From Tidjanibacter sp. (GTDB lineage Bacteria > Bacteroidota > Bacteroidia > Bacteroidales > Rikenellaceae): DNA of 64,000 nucleotides. A program made the position numbers and the translations under genes. Numbering within the stretch: position 1 is the stretch's first letter; each line of letters begins with the position of its first letter. The stretch is from NCBI GenBank assembly GCA_017936005.1, contig JAGBGK010000020.1:25719-89718 (forward strand), in the 5' to 3' direction. The notes beneath the pieces are model-generated. The model did no database searches and was not told the origin of the DNA. It saw only the letters and a program-made list of their open reading frames with translations. Shown here piece after piece: positions 1 to 9,848 of this stretch.

Positions 1-1080
1 CACCTCCGACTCGCAATAGACACACCTCCACTTACCATCACCATTGAGCGACTGACGACACAGTCTTTCTACGTTCTCCATATTGGAGATACACTTGGGA
101 TTGGTACACACCCTGGTATTTTTCTCTGCTCCTTCGGGCAACAGTGGTCGAGTTTTACTATCATCCTTTGCCCATTCGAGCAGTTTGACCATCAGGGCCA
201 TACGCACAATCTTACCATTTTCCACCTGGCGGAAATAGGCAGCCCTCGGGTCTGCATCGACCTCCACTGCAATTTCGTTTACCCTTGGAAGTGGGTGCAA
301 GATACGCATATGCGATTGTGCCGTTTTGAGTTTATCCGCATCAAGGATAAAGCTATCCTTCAAGCGTTCATACTCGTCGAGGTCATCAAAACGCTCCTGC
401 TGTACCCTTGTCATATAGAGTACGTCAAGTTCACCCATTGCTTCCTCCAATGACGACACCTCCTTGTAGTCCATTCCGTGCTTATCACACACCTCATCCT
501 TCATATAGCTTGGCAGACGCAACTGCTCAGGAGCAATAAGCACAACCTTCACGCCCTCATAGCGAGAGAGCGCTTTAATGAGAGAGTGTACCGTGCGACC
601 AAACTTCAAATCGCCACAGAAACCGACAGTTATGTGGTCAAAACGTCCAATCTCCCTCTTGATTGTAAGAAGGTCTGTAAGGGTTTATGTGGGGTGGCTG
701 TGGCTACCATCGCCTGCATTAATCACCGGAATGTTGGAATTGAGTGCAGCGACCAATGCTGCTCCCTCCTCAAAGTGACGCATAGCAATGATATCAGCAA
801 AGCAGTTGATAACTTTTGTGGTATCGGCACACGTTTCGCCCTTACTTACCGACGAGCTTTTAGCATCCGAAAAACCCAACACATTACCGCCTAGACTCAT
901 CATTGCGGAGGTAAAACTCAACCTCGTGCGGGTGCTGGGTTCATAGAAGAGCGTTGCAAGTTGTTTTCCTTTGCACACATCTGCATATTTTTCTCTGTTG
1001 TCAATGATGTCAAGTGCCAAGTTGATTACCTCGTCCAACTCCTGCATCGACAAATCGGTGGGGTCAATAAGGTGCCTCAT
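1..1080 (-). pseudogene. pyrB: Aspartate carbamoyltransferase with zinc-ribbon C-terminus, interrupted by an in-frame stop; 3' end cut by window edge
   Basis: This gene would catalyse carbamoyl phosphate + aspartate to carbamoyl aspartate, the second step of pyrimidine synthesis. The first 131 codons contain the carbamoyl-phosphate motif STRTRLSF and end in [13 protein letters not shown] at 685-687 then stands where the family has the active-site Gln of HPTQT. The same frame continues without another stop for 228 codons to position 1, with TLTDL directly after the stop and HPLPRV further on, so this is one C-to-T nonsense change and not a frameshift. Beyond the usual catalytic C-terminus, the frame encodes a CysX4Cys-X22-CysX2Cys ribbon (Cys codons at 106-108, 91-93, 22-24, 13-15) like the zinc domain of PyrI, with no room for the nucleotide-binding allosteric domain. 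It is the last gene of the pyr operon, 64 bp after pyrE. It may be a real pseudogene, a recent strain mutation or a sequence error. Confidence 0.85.
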
Positions 1081-1144
1081 AAGTATCTATGTTATTTTGC
1101 TTTATGCTTGTTTTGCTAATTGTTTACTTCAAGTAAACTTTTCC

Positions 1145-1783
1145 CTACTTATTCATCCAGCTTTCGTCCTGGGGATTGGCCATAAACTTTTTGAGTCTTG
1201 CCTCATCTTCGGCAGCAATATAGCCCTTCTCCACAGCCACACCAACAAGTGTATCGAAGTTGGAAAGCGAGTAGTTCACAACGTCTGCAGCGGCAAGTCG
1301 TTCAATACCTTTCTTCATACCGTAGGTAAAGATACTAACCACGCCAAGCACCTCGGCTCCTGCTTCTCGGAGAGCTTCCACCACCTCAATACAGCTACCG
1401 CCCGTGGAGATAAGGTCTTCAATAACAACCACCTTGGCACCCTTTTCGAGCCTACCCTCAATGCGATTGCCTCTACCGTGGTCCTTTGCACTACCCCTCA
1501 CATAGCCCATAGGCATATCGAGGATGTCGGCAGCGATGGCAGCGTGGGCAATGCCCGCAGTGCTTGTACCCATCAGCACCTCTGCCTCTGGGAATTTCTC
1601 CTTAACGGTTTGTGCAATGGCATTCTCCACCACCTTACGTGCCGCAGGTGCGGTCAAAATCAGGCGGTTATCGCAATAGATTGGGCTCTTAATACCGCTT
1701 GCCCAAGTAAAGGGCTCATCGGGGCTCAAAAACACTGCTTTAATATTCAGCAACTCGGCTGCAATCTGTTTCTCTGTTGTCAT
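1145..1783 (-). CDS. pyrE: Orotate phosphoribosyltransferase
   Basis: This 212-residue enzyme joins orotate to PRPP to give orotidine 5'-phosphate in the cytosol. The PRPP-binding loop reads VVVIEDLISTGGS, typical of type I phosphoribosyltransferases, and the Lys-rich catalytic loop region (RGSAKDHGRGNRIEG) is present. Length is normal for the family. It lies 32 bp downstream of pyrF and upstream of pyrB, so it is the penultimate gene of the operon. All residues I can check appear intact, unlike its neighbour pyrB. Confidence 0.95.
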   Translation of the reverse strand: MTTEKQIAAELLNIKAVFLSPDEPFTWASGIKSPIYCDNRLILTAPAARKVVENAIAQTVKEKFPEAEVLMGTSTAGIAHAAIAADILDMPMGYVRGSAKDHGRGNRIEGRLEKGAKVVVIEDLISTGGSCIEVVEALREAGAEVLGVVSIFTYGMKKGIERLAAADVVNYSLSNFDTLVGVAVEKGYIAAEDEARLKKFMANPQDESWMNK

Positions 1784-1815
1784 ATCTTCTATTTGTTTTT
1801 ATACCATTCAACATC

Positions 1816-2526
1816 CTAATCCACAAACTCTTCCACACACCTACGGTAGGCCTTCACGGGATCCTCAGCGGCAGTAATGGGGCGGCCCACTACAATGAAG
1901 TCCGAGCCAATTTCCTTTGCTCTTGCAGGAGTAGTGATACGCACTTGGTCGTCGGCGGCCGAGTCTGCAAACCTAATTCCGGGAGTAATGGTGAGGAAAT
2001 CATCTCCACAAGCACCCTTGACAATGGCTGCCTCCAAAGGCGAGCACACCACACCATCAAGCCCCGCAGCACGAGTGTTTTGGGCATACTTGACAATCGT
2101 GTCGCCAATGGTGCCCACAATACCCAACTCTTGTTGCATTGTCTGTTCCGAAGTGGAAGTCAGTTGGGTTACGGCAATAAGCAGAGGCCTTGTACCATCG
2201 GCCCTGGTGAGGCCCTCTTTTGCAGCCTTCATCATCTCCGTAGTTCCGCTTGCGTGCACATTGACCATATCCACATCCAGAGCCGAAAGTACCTTCATAG
2301 CCTTCCTCACCGTGTTGGGAATATCGTGCAATTTGAGGTCCAAGAAAATCTTGTGGCCCCTACGCTTAATCTCCCTCACAATGTCGTTACCTGCGGCATA
2401 GTAGAGTTCCATACCGATTTTCAGGAATGGTTTACGGCTCTCGTTCTCAAACTTGTCCAAGAAGGCAAGCGTGTCGGCGGCAGACGCAAAGTCGCACGCA
2501 ATAATCACATCTCTCTCTCGTGTCAT
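1816..2526 (-). CDS. pyrF: Orotidine 5'-phosphate decarboxylase (short, type 1 form)
   Basis: This 236-residue TIM-barrel enzyme decarboxylates OMP to UMP. The catalytic Asp-Lys-x-x-Asp array is visible as DLKLHDIPNT, and the phosphate-binding C-terminal part has TPGIR and FIVVGRPIT. It is the compact B. subtilis/E. coli-like form and not the longer type 2 form (about 270 residues) that I associate with many Bacteroidetes. Its start codon overlaps the pyrD stop by four bases, which suggests translational coupling. Confidence 0.95.
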   Translation of the reverse strand: MTRERDVIIACDFASAADTLAFLDKFENESRKPFLKIGMELYYAAGNDIVREIKRRGHKIFLDLKLHDIPNTVRKAMKVLSALDVDMVNVHASGTTEMMKAAKEGLTRADGTRPLLIAVTQLTSTSEQTMQQELGIVGTIGDTIVKYAQNTRAAGLDGVVCSPLEAAIVKGACGDDFLTITPGIRFADSAADDQVRITTPARAKEIGSDFIVVGRPITAAEDPVKAYRRCVEEFVD

Positions 2527-3440
2527 ACTATTCCAATTATATCGCTCAATTTTTCAATCTTCAAACGCTCCATTTCGGCCGGCAGAGCCTCAATTATCTC
2601 CTTGCAGGCGTAGGGGTTACGCAAGTTAGCAGCACCCACCTCCACAGCAGTTGCTCCGGCCATCATCATCTCAACAACATCGCCTGCACTTTCCACACCT
2701 CCGCAACCAATCACGGGCACACTGCAAGCCTTGCTCACCTGATGTACCATCCTCACGGCCACGGGGAACACCGCTGCGCCCGAAAAACCACCCATAACAT
2801 TGGCAATCACCGGCTTCCTTGTTGCAGTATTTATCCTCATACCGAGCATTGTGTTTATCAGGCAGAGGCCATCGGCACCTGCATCTTCTGCTGCACGGGC
2901 AATAGACACAATATCGGTAACATTGGGAGTGAGTTTTACATAAAGAGGTTTTGTTACCACCCTCTTCACAGCCTTTACCACCTCTGCAACGCTCTCTGCC
3001 GAAGTGCCAAAACTCATACCTCCACCGTGCACATTGGGGCAACTGACGTTGAGTTCGATAATCTCCACCTGCTCCTCGCCCGTAATCTTCTCGCAGCACT
3101 CCACATACTCATCAATCGAAAAACCACTAATGTTGGCAATAATCGGTTTGTGAAACGCCGCCCTCATTTTGGGCAGTTCTTCGGCAATCACGGCATCAAT
3201 ACCGGGGTTTTGCAGCCCCACGGAGTTAATCATTCCTGCGCTACACTCGGCCACCCTCGGCAGTGGGTTACCATAGCGGGCCTCCCTTGTGGTACCCTTG
3301 AACGATATGGAGCCCAGAATGTTGATATCATAGAACTCGCTCATACCATAGCCATAGCCAAAGCAGCCGCTAGCAGGTATCACAGGGTTATCGAGCCTCA
3401 CACCACTGAGGCTCACCGACATATCTCGCTTTATTTCCAT
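2523..3440 (-). CDS. pyrD: Dihydroorotate dehydrogenase, class 1B catalytic subunit
   Basis: This 305-residue FMN enzyme oxidises dihydroorotate to orotate. The class 1 catalytic Cys lies in NVSCPNVHGGG, and the FMN phosphate region shows GCGGVES. It is the NAD-linked PyrDB type, because the next gene upstream encodes the PyrK electron-transfer subunit and the two reading frames overlap by ten bases. The pair would form a heterotetramer that passes electrons through FAD and an iron-sulfur cluster to NAD, and so is independent of quinones, which fits an anaerobe. Confidence 0.95.
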   Translation of the reverse strand: MEIKRDMSVSLSGVRLDNPVIPASGCFGYGYGMSEFYDINILGSISFKGTTREARYGNPLPRVAECSAGMINSVGLQNPGIDAVIAEELPKMRAAFHKPIIANISGFSIDEYVECCEKITGEEQVEIIELNVSCPNVHGGGMSFGTSAESVAEVVKAVKRVVTKPLYVKLTPNVTDIVSIARAAEDAGADGLCLINTMLGMRINTATRKPVIANVMGGFSGAAVFPVAVRMVHQVSKACSVPVIGCGGVESAGDVVEMMMAGATAVEVGAANLRNPYACKEIIEALPAEMERLKIEKLSDIIGIV

Positions 3441-4174
3441 ATCAAATCCTCTTTCTTAAATACGGGGCCTTCCTTACAAATGCGTTTTGCACCACTCTTG
3501 GTCTGCACGCTACAACACATACACACGCCAAAGCCACACGCCATCCTCTCGTCAAGGCTCAACTCGCCATCACACTCTACACTTCCGCACAGTGCCTTCA
3601 ACATAGGCATCGGACCACAAGCATAGAAGTAGTCGCCCTTCTCCTCCAACGCCTCAATCACGTTGGTAACAAAGCCCTTGGTGCCGTGAGAGCCATCCAC
3701 CGTGGCAATATAAACCTCGGCCCCAAGAGCCTTGAACTCCTCCTCCATAACCACATCGGCCTTGGAGTTGAAGCCCAAAATCACCACAGGAGTTACTCCC
3801 CTCTGCAAAAAGACCTTTGCGAGGTTGTACATCGGAGCGCAACCCACACCGCCACCAAGCAGCAGTGGGCGGCTACATCCGACCTCCACACAAAAACCAT
3901 TACCGAGTCCGGTCAGAAGGTCCAACTCTGCGCCCTCTCCGAGAAGGCTCATTGCCTTTGTACCCTCGCCAACGATGTCATAGAGAAGCGTAATGGTCTT
4001 TTCATCGTAGTCGCACACCGAAATGGGCCTACGCAAGAACTTACCAGCAATCTCCACATTGACAAACTGCCCGGGAGCTGTGAGGTATTGTGTGTCGCCC
4101 TCCAACACCATCAGCATTGTCTTTGCCGACAACGCACGATTGGAGCGCACCTTATATATATTACGTTTATACAT
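3431..4174 (-). CDS. pyrK: Dihydroorotate dehydrogenase electron-transfer subunit
   Basis: This 247-residue ferredoxin-NADP reductase-like subunit carries FAD and a [2Fe-2S] cluster and shuttles electrons from PyrD to NAD. The FAD-binding RRPISVCDY segment, a glycine-rich NAD-binding LLLGGGVGCAP segment and the C-terminal cluster ligands in ACGFGVCMCC plus a later Cys (ICKEG) are all present. It overlaps pyrD by ten bases and follows carB by nine bases, so it sits tightly inside the operon. Confidence 0.94.
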   Translation of the reverse strand: MYKRNIYKVRSNRALSAKTMLMVLEGDTQYLTAPGQFVNVEIAGKFLRRPISVCDYDEKTITLLYDIVGEGTKAMSLLGEGAELDLLTGLGNGFCVEVGCSRPLLLGGGVGCAPMYNLAKVFLQRGVTPVVILGFNSKADVVMEEEFKALGAEVYIATVDGSHGTKGFVTNVIEALEEKGDYFYACGPMPMLKALCGSVECDGELSLDERMACGFGVCMCCSVQTKSGAKRICKEGPVFKKEDLIWK

Positions 4175-4183
4175 AGTCCTAAT

Positions 4184-7100
4184 TTAATCCTCTGCGTCGA
4201 TGGTCGAAACGCTCATCGTTATCTCCTCCAACACATTGAGCAACACGCCCACCGTTTCGAGCGAAGTGAAGAGCGAGATGTTGTTCTCCACCGCCGCACG
4301 CCTAATCTGGTAGCCGTCCCTATGTGCCGAGTGTTTATCAAGAGCCATAGTGTTAATCACATAGTTGACGTGGCCCTGACGCAGAGAGTCGATAATCTCG
4401 GTGCTACCCTCGCTCAATTTCCTACGCATACGGGTTTTGATGCCGTGTTCACGTAGGAAGAGAGCCGTTCCTCTTGTGGCCTCAATATTGAAGCCCAGGT
4501 TATAGAACCTCTGCACCAATGGCAGAGCCCTCTGTTGGTCGGCATTGGCAAGGGTTACGAAGATGGTACCATAGTTCTCCACATTCATACCCGAAGCCTG
4601 CAACGACTTATACAAAGCCCTATTGAGCGACTTATCATAACCGATGGCCTCACCCGTCGATTTCATCTCGGGCGAAAGGTAGGAGTCCATACCCCTCAAT
4701 TTTGCAAAGGAGAAGGCGGGGGTTTTCACAAACCAGCGTTTCTTCTCCTCGGGATACAGTTCGTTGATTCCCTGCTCTTTGAGCGACTTGCCAAGCATAA
4801 CCCTCGTTGCAATATCGGCCAAGGGCACACCCGTGGCTTTCGACAAGAATGGAACAGTACGCGACGAGCGAGGATTGACCTCAATCACATATACATCATC
4901 CTTGTCATCCACAATGAATTGGATGTTGTAGAGGCCCACAATGCCAACCTCCACACCCAACTTAACGGTGTAGTCCAAAATGTCCTGTTTAACCTTCTGG
5001 CTAACGCTGAAAGTGGGATAGACACTAATGGAGTCGCCGGAGTGGATACCCGTGTGCTCCACGTGTTCCATAATGCCGGGCACGAATACGTCCACTCCAT
5101 CGCACACTGCGTCAACCTCCAACTCCTTACCCATAATATACTTATCCACCAACACGGGCTGGTCAACATTCACCTCCACAGCCGTTTGGAGATACCTCCT
5201 GAGGGCCTCCTCATTCGACACAATCTGCATTGCCCTACCGCCAAGCACATAACTTGGCCTAACGAGCACAGGATAGCCAATGCGTGCTGCTGCCCTCACA
5301 CCTGCCTCAATATCAGTAACGGCCTCGGCCATAGGCTGAGGGATTTGCAGTTTGGTCATAATGGCCTCAAAGCAACCCCTATCCTCTGCATTACGGATAG
5401 CCTCAATGCCCGTACCGATAATGGGGGCACCCAAAGCTGCCAATGGCTCGGCCAAATTAATTGCCGTCTGTCCGCCCAACGACACAATCACTCCGTCGGG
5501 CTTCTCCAACGTGAGTACATTCATCACGTCCTCCACCGTGAGAGGCTCGAAATAGAGTTTATCGCTGGTGGTATAGTCGGTCGAAACAGTCTCGGGGTTA
5601 TTATTAATAATGATAGCCTCATAGCCCGCTTGACGAATTGTCCAAATGGCGTGAACGGTCGAGTAGTCAAACTCCACGCCCTGACCAATACGGATTGGAC
5701 CGGAGCCAAGCACAACAATCTTTTTCTTGTCGCTCACCCTCGATTCGTTTTCCTGCTCGTAGGTGGAGTAGAAATAGGGAACGTAGGCGTCAAACTCGCC
5801 AGCGCAAGTGTCAATCATCTTATACACAGGCATAATACCCTCTTTCTTACGCATCAAGAATACCTCTGCCTCGGTAGTACCCCACAGTTGGGCAATGAAC
5901 TTGTCGCCAAAGCCCATACGTTTGGCATCCCTCAGCACCTCCACATTCATAGGCGCAGCCTTCACCTCAGGCTCAAACTCCACAATGTTCTTAATCTTCT
6001 CCAAGAAGAACATATCAATCTTGGTGCGGTCGTAGATCAAGCCAGGATCCACTCCCCTACGGATAAGTTCGGCAATAGCATAGAGCCTATCATCAGTAGC
6101 CTTACGGACATATTCGAGCATATCGGCCGTGTGCATCTCGTCAAACTTCTTGTGATAGATGTGGCACACGCCCGTTTCGAGCGACCTTACGGCCTTCAAG
6201 AGGCTCTCCTCCATCGTGCGACCAATGCTCATCACCTCGCCCGTAGCTTTCATCTGTGTACCGAGCTCGTTGCTTGCATCGGCAAACTTATCAAATGGGA
6301 AGCGTGCAACCTTTGTTACCACATAGTCAATCGAAGGCTCAAAGCTTGCCGGGGTATTGGCAATCTGAATCTCGTCGAGGTGCATACCGATAGCAATCTT
6401 TGCGCTCACCCTCGCAATAGGGAAGCCGCTTGCCTTAGATGCCAGAGCAGACGAGCGAGATACTCGTGGGTTGACCTCAATGAGGTAGTATTCAAACGAG
6501 TGGGGGTCCAATGCAAACTGCACGTTACATCCGCCCTCAATCTTCAACGCCCTGATGAGTTTGAGCGCGCTACCACGCAGCAGTTGGTACTCCTTGTCGG
6601 TGAGTGTCTGTGCAGGAGCAACCACAATGGAGTCGCCCGTGTGAACACCAACGGGGTCCACGTTCTCCATACTACAAATGGCGATGGCGGTGTCGTTAGC
6701 ATCCCTCATTACCTCAAACTCTATCTCCTTGTAGCCCTTAATGCTCTTCTCCACCAACACCTGATGTACGGGCGAGAGCTCCAAAGCGGTACGCATCAAC
6801 TCCCTCAACTCCTCCTCATTGTCGGCAAAACCGCCACCTGTACCACCGAGCGTAAATGCGGGGCGCAGAATCACAGGATAGCCAATCTTTGCGGCAATCT
6901 CCACGCCGCCCTCAATGCTCTCCGTAACGTCGCTGGGCAACACAGGCTCTCCAATCCTCTCGCAGAGTTGTTTGAAGAGTTCCCTATCCTCGGCCATCTC
7001 GATACTCTCAAACGAGGTACCCAGAATCTCCACCTGACACTCCTCCAACACACCCTTCTTGGCAAGCTGAACTGCAAGGTTAAGACCTGTCTGTCCGCCA

Positions 7101-7369
7101 AGGCCCGGCATAATGGCATCGGGGCGCTCATAGCGCACAATCTTGGCCACATATTCCAATGTAAGTGGCTCCATATAGACCTTGTCGGCGATGTTGGTAT
7201 CGGTCATAATGGTTGCAGGGTTGGAGTTAACCAACACAACCTCATAGCCCTCCTCTTTGAGAGCCATACAAGCCTGCGTTCCTGCATAGTCAAACTCGGC
7301 AGCCTGGCCCACAACAATGGGACCCGAGCCGATTACCATCACTTTCTTTATATCACTGCGTTTGGGCAT
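4184..7369 (-). CDS. carB: Carbamoyl-phosphate synthase large subunit
   Basis: This 1061-residue enzyme makes carbamoyl phosphate from bicarbonate, ammonia and two ATP. It contains the expected two homologous synthetase halves: the first opens with [13 protein letters not shown], the second with [13 protein letters not shown] near residue 555. Each half has an ATP-grasp domain, and a C-terminal MGS-like domain (from about residue 930) normally binds allosteric effectors such as UMP or ornithine. Length is normal. It sits between carA and pyrK. The adjacent CarA lacks its catalytic Cys, so this subunit may depend on free ammonia here. Confidence 0.96.
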   Translation of the reverse strand: MPKRSDIKKVMVIGSGPIVVGQAAEFDYAGTQACMALKEEGYEVVLVNSNPATIMTDTNIADKVYMEPLTLEYVAKIVRYERPDAIMPGLGGQTGLNLAVQLAKKGVLEECQVEILGTSFESIEMAEDRELFKQLCERIGEPVLPSDVTESIEGGVEIAAKIGYPVILRPAFTLGGTGGGFADNEEELRELMRTALELSPVHQVLVEKSIKGYKEIEFEVMRDANDTAIAICSMENVDPVGVHTGDSIVVAPAQTLTDKEYQLLRGSALKLIRALKIEGGCNVQFALDPHSFEYYLIEVNPRVSRSSALASKASGFPIARVSAKIAIGMHLDEIQIANTPASFEPSIDYVVTKVARFPFDKFADASNELGTQMKATGEVMSIGRTMEESLLKAVRSLETGVCHIYHKKFDEMHTADMLEYVRKATDDRLYAIAELIRRGVDPGLIYDRTKIDMFFLEKIKNIVEFEPEVKAAPMNVEVLRDAKRMGFGDKFIAQLWGTTEAEVFLMRKKEGIMPVYKMIDTCAGEFDAYVPYFYSTYEQENESRVSDKKKIVVLGSGPIRIGQGVEFDYSTVHAIWTIRQAGYEAIIINNNPETVSTDYTTSDKLYFEPLTVEDVMNVLTLEKPDGVIVSLGGQTAINLAEPLAALGAPIIGTGIEAIRNAEDRGCFEAIMTKLQIPQPMAEAVTDIEAGVRAAARIGYPVLVRPSYVLGGRAMQIVSNEEALRRYLQTAVEVNVDQPVLVDKYIMGKELEVDAVCDGVDVFVPGIMEHVEHTGIHSGDSISVYPTFSVSQKVKQDILDYTVKLGVEVGIVGLYNIQFIVDDKDDVYVIEVNPRSSRTVPFLSKATGVPLADIATRVMLGKSLKEQGINELYPEEKKRWFVKTPAFSFAKLRGMDSYLSPEMKSTGEAIGYDKSLNRALYKSLQASGMNVENYGTIFVTLANADQQRALPLVQRFYNLGFNIEATRGTALFLREHGIKTRMRRKLSEGSTEIIDSLRQGHVNYVINTMALDKHSAHRDGYQIRRAAVENNISLFTSLETVGVLLNVLEEITMSVSTIDAED

Positions 7370-7395
7370 ATCTCTATTTCGCTTTTATTTCGGTT

Positions 7396-8469
7396 CTACT
7401 TCATATTCTGTGTAAACTTGTCAAACAAGTAGAGGCTGTCCTGTGGGCCGGGTGCACTCTCGGGGTGATACTGCACTGCAAACACCTTGTCTTCCACACA
7501 CTCAACGCCCTCTACCGAGCCATCCAACAGATTGCGGTGGGTAACAGTAAGGCGTGTTTGGGCCAAAGACTCCTCTGCCACGGCGTAGGAGTGATTCTGG
7601 GAGGTCATCTCCAACTTACCATCCGCAAGGCGTTTTACAGGACTTCCACCCCTATGACCACCTTTGAGTTTGTAGCTCTCTGCGCCATAGGCCAACGAGA
7701 TGAGCTGCATACCCAGACCAATGCCAAACATCGGCACCTTACCCACAAGGGCCTTAATAGTATCTACCACCTCGGGGACATCCTGCGGGTTACCGGGACC
7801 ATTGGGAATCATCACACCATCGGGATTGAAAGAGAGAATCTCATCAGCCGAAGTGTTGTAGGGTACAATCGTAACATTGCATCCCCACGCATTGAGCCTG
7901 CGGATAATGCTATATTTGATACCACAATCAAGGGCCACAACATCAAACTTGTGGTGAGGTGTACGCGAGAACCAACGCTTACGGCAGCTAACTTTCTTTA
8001 TAAGATCCTTATCATTCTCACTATCCTCAATGAGTTTCAGGGCATCTTCCACGCTCATTTCGGCTTCTACCAGCGCAGCCTTCATACTTCCCTCTCGGCT
8101 CAGCTTTTTGGTAATCATCCTCGTATCCACACCGCTCATTGCAGGAATACCATTCTCTTCCAACACCTCACCAAAGGTTTTGGTATAGCGGAAGTTACTC
8201 GGCAGGTCATTATTCTCCCTGACAATCATACCCCCGATGTAGGGCACTTTTGTTTCGAAATCCTCGTCGGTAATACCATAGTTACCAATCAGCGGATAGG
8301 TCATCACAACCATTTGGCCCGCATAGGATGGATCCGACAAAATCTCCTGATAGCCCACAACCGAGGTGTTGAATACAAGTTCACACACCGCCTGGCGGTC
8401 GGCACCGAAGCCATAGCCATAGAATTGGCTACCGTCTTCAAGTACAAGTTTTTTGGTGTAGTTTTTCAT
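7396..8469 (-). CDS. carA: Carbamoyl-phosphate synthase small (glutaminase) subunit with catalytic Cys replaced by Gly
   Basis: This 357-residue subunit normally hydrolyses glutamine and channels ammonia to CarB. The N-terminal CPSase_sm domain and the C-terminal class I glutamine amidotransferase domain are both present, and the His/Glu pair is intact in QYHPES. The nucleophile elbow, GICLGxQ in the family, reads GIGLGMQ here: codon 251 (7717-7719) is GGT, Gly. This is one base from TGT, Cys. The class I amidotransferase of PyrG in this window keeps GICLGMQ, so the difference is specific to CarA. The usual HRGxNHPV segment is also one residue shorter (HRGGSPV). By family knowledge such a subunit should not hydrolyse glutamine, although the complex could still use ammonia. 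Confidence 0.92.
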   Translation of the reverse strand: MKNYTKKLVLEDGSQFYGYGFGADRQAVCELVFNTSVVGYQEILSDPSYAGQMVVMTYPLIGNYGITDEDFETKVPYIGGMIVRENNDLPSNFRYTKTFGEVLEENGIPAMSGVDTRMITKKLSREGSMKAALVEAEMSVEDALKLIEDSENDKDLIKKVSCRKRWFSRTPHHKFDVVALDCGIKYSIIRRLNAWGCNVTIVPYNTSADEILSFNPDGVMIPNGPGNPQDVPEVVDTIKALVGKVPMFGIGLGMQLISLAYGAESYKLKGGHRGGSPVKRLADGKLEMTSQNHSYAVAEESLAQTRLTVTHRNLLDGSVEGVECVEDKVFAVQYHPESAPGPQDSLYLFDKFTQNMK

Positions 8470-8514
8470 CTCTATTTACACATATATTTTTTTGTCTTTG
8501 TTCACAACATCAGC

Positions 8515-9783
8515 CTATCGTTCGTAGACCACTTTGCCGCCTGCGATGGTACAAACCACTTCACCGTGCAGCCTCATTCCCTCAAACGGAGTAGCACGTC
8601 CGCACGATAGGAACTCCTCGGGGCAAACCGAAAACTCCTTCTCAAAATCGACGAGTGTCATATCGGCCCTCTCGCCCTCTATCAAGCCGCCTTTCAACCC
8701 AAGCAACCTACGAGGTGCATCAGCCATAACCTCCACCATACGACCAAAATCTATCACACCACTCGCAACCATAAAGGTATAGGTTGCTGCCAGAGATGTC
8801 TCTATGCCCACAACGCCCATTGCGCTACCAGCCAAACCTCGGCCTTTCTCCTCTGCCGAATGTGGTGCGTGATCGGTAGCGATAACGTCGATGGTACCAT
8901 CTGCAAGTCCCTTGCGCAGAGCCTCCATATCAGCCCTACTACGCAGTGGTGGGTTCATCTTGAAGCGTCCCTCATCCCTGAGATCCTCATCACACATTGC
9001 AAGGTAGTGGGGTGCCGTTTCGCAACTCACCTTCACTCCCCTCTTCTTGGCCTCTCGGATGAGCGCAACACTCTCCTTTGTCGATATGTGGCAAACGTGC
9101 AGGTGACAACCCGTACGCTCGGCAATCTCAATATCCCTCTCCACTTCGGCCCACTCGCTCTCGGAGCAGATACCTTTGTGGCCGTGTGCCCTACACCACT
9201 CTCCGTCGTGGATATAACCTCCATTCAAAAGGCTCTCCACCTCACAGTGAGCAGCAACCATCTTGCCCGTTGCGGCAACACCCTTCATCGCCTCCTCCAT
9301 AACCTTGGCCGACTGCACGCCCGTACCATCGTCCGAAAAACCTGCCACTCTGGGAGCCAATGCAGCATAATCAACAAGTTCCTCACCTTTGCGGGCGGTA
9401 GTTATTGTGGCATAGGGTAACACCTCTATCACGGCGTCCCTCTCTATTATATCGAGTTGTGCTTGGAGGTTTTCCACCGTATCGGGCGCAGGATTAAGGT
9501 TGGGCATAGTGCACACCGTTGTAAAACCTCCCGCTGCGGCTGCCCTACTGCCCGACAAAATGGTTTCCTTGTAGGAATATCCCGGCTCTCGAAGGTGAAC
9601 GTGCATATCCACCAAACCGGGCAGCAAAATCTTACCTCGACCATCCATTTCAACCATATCGTCCGTGGCATCAATGCGCTCCGCAATACGCTCCACTTTG
9701 CCATCCGAAATGACAACATCACGCTTTACAAGCGCACCACCGAGCCACATTTTCGCTCCGAATATCAGCAACTTACTCTCCAT
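8515..9783 (-). CDS. pyrC: Dihydroorotase
   Basis: This 422-residue amidohydrolase cyclises carbamoyl aspartate to dihydroorotate. The metal-binding His pair is at residues 61 and 63 (DMHVHLREPG), the substrate loop reads TTVCTMPNLNP, further His ligands occur in AAHCEVES and CHISTKES, and the catalytic Asp lies in ATDHAPHS. This is the long multidomain type related to B. subtilis PyrC. It is the first structural gene of the operon, so its expression should report the leader attenuator lying 30-60 bp upstream. Confidence 0.95.
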   Translation of the reverse strand: MESKLLIFGAKMWLGGALVKRDVVISDGKVERIAERIDATDDMVEMDGRGKILLPGLVDMHVHLREPGYSYKETILSGSRAAAAGGFTTVCTMPNLNPAPDTVENLQAQLDIIERDAVIEVLPYATITTARKGEELVDYAALAPRVAGFSDDGTGVQSAKVMEEAMKGVAATGKMVAAHCEVESLLNGGYIHDGEWCRAHGHKGICSESEWAEVERDIEIAERTGCHLHVCHISTKESVALIREAKKRGVKVSCETAPHYLAMCDEDLRDEGRFKMNPPLRSRADMEALRKGLADGTIDVIATDHAPHSAEEKGRGLAGSAMGVVGIETSLAATYTFMVASGVIDFGRMVEVMADAPRRLLGLKGGLIEGERADMTLVDFEKEFSVCPEEFLSCGRATPFEGMRLHGEVVCTIAGGKVVYER

Positions 9784-9812
9784 TTATCCAAGTATTTATG
9801 CCCCAACAGAGG

Positions 9813-9848
9813 ATAAAAAAAGAGGCAACTCACGGGCGAGTTACCTCC
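9813..9848 (-). terminator. Intrinsic terminator in the pyr operon leader (attenuator)
   Basis: On the minus strand, GAGGTAACTC pairs with GAGTTGCCTC over ten base pairs (one G-U) around a six-base loop. A run of seven T follows. It lies between the operon promoter and the pyrC start, so it must be read through for pyr expression. The stop codon of the leader ORF (9841-9843) lies inside the 5' arm of the stem, the geometry of a translation-coupled attenuator. Confidence 0.8.

Noticed and set aside
1-684. A frameshift in pyrB
   Set aside because: The sequence on both sides of the stop is in the same frame with matching family motifs; only one codon is changed.
685-687. Reading the pyrB stop as a recoded glutamine
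   Set aside because: TAA is used as a normal stop for other genes here, for example the SusD-like gene and the DUF349 gene, so an altered code is not supported.
1123-1142. Short palindrome GTTTACTTcAAGTAAAC between pyrE and pyrB as a terminator
   Set aside because: The stem is short and AT-rich with no T-run on the minus strand, and it would separate genes that belong together.
4535-7432. 965-codon open frame on the plus strand opposite carB
   Set aside because: It mirrors carB codon bias, has no recognisable domains and is His/Leu/Asn-rich, as is usual for antisense frames of GC-biased genes. The carB reading is certain.
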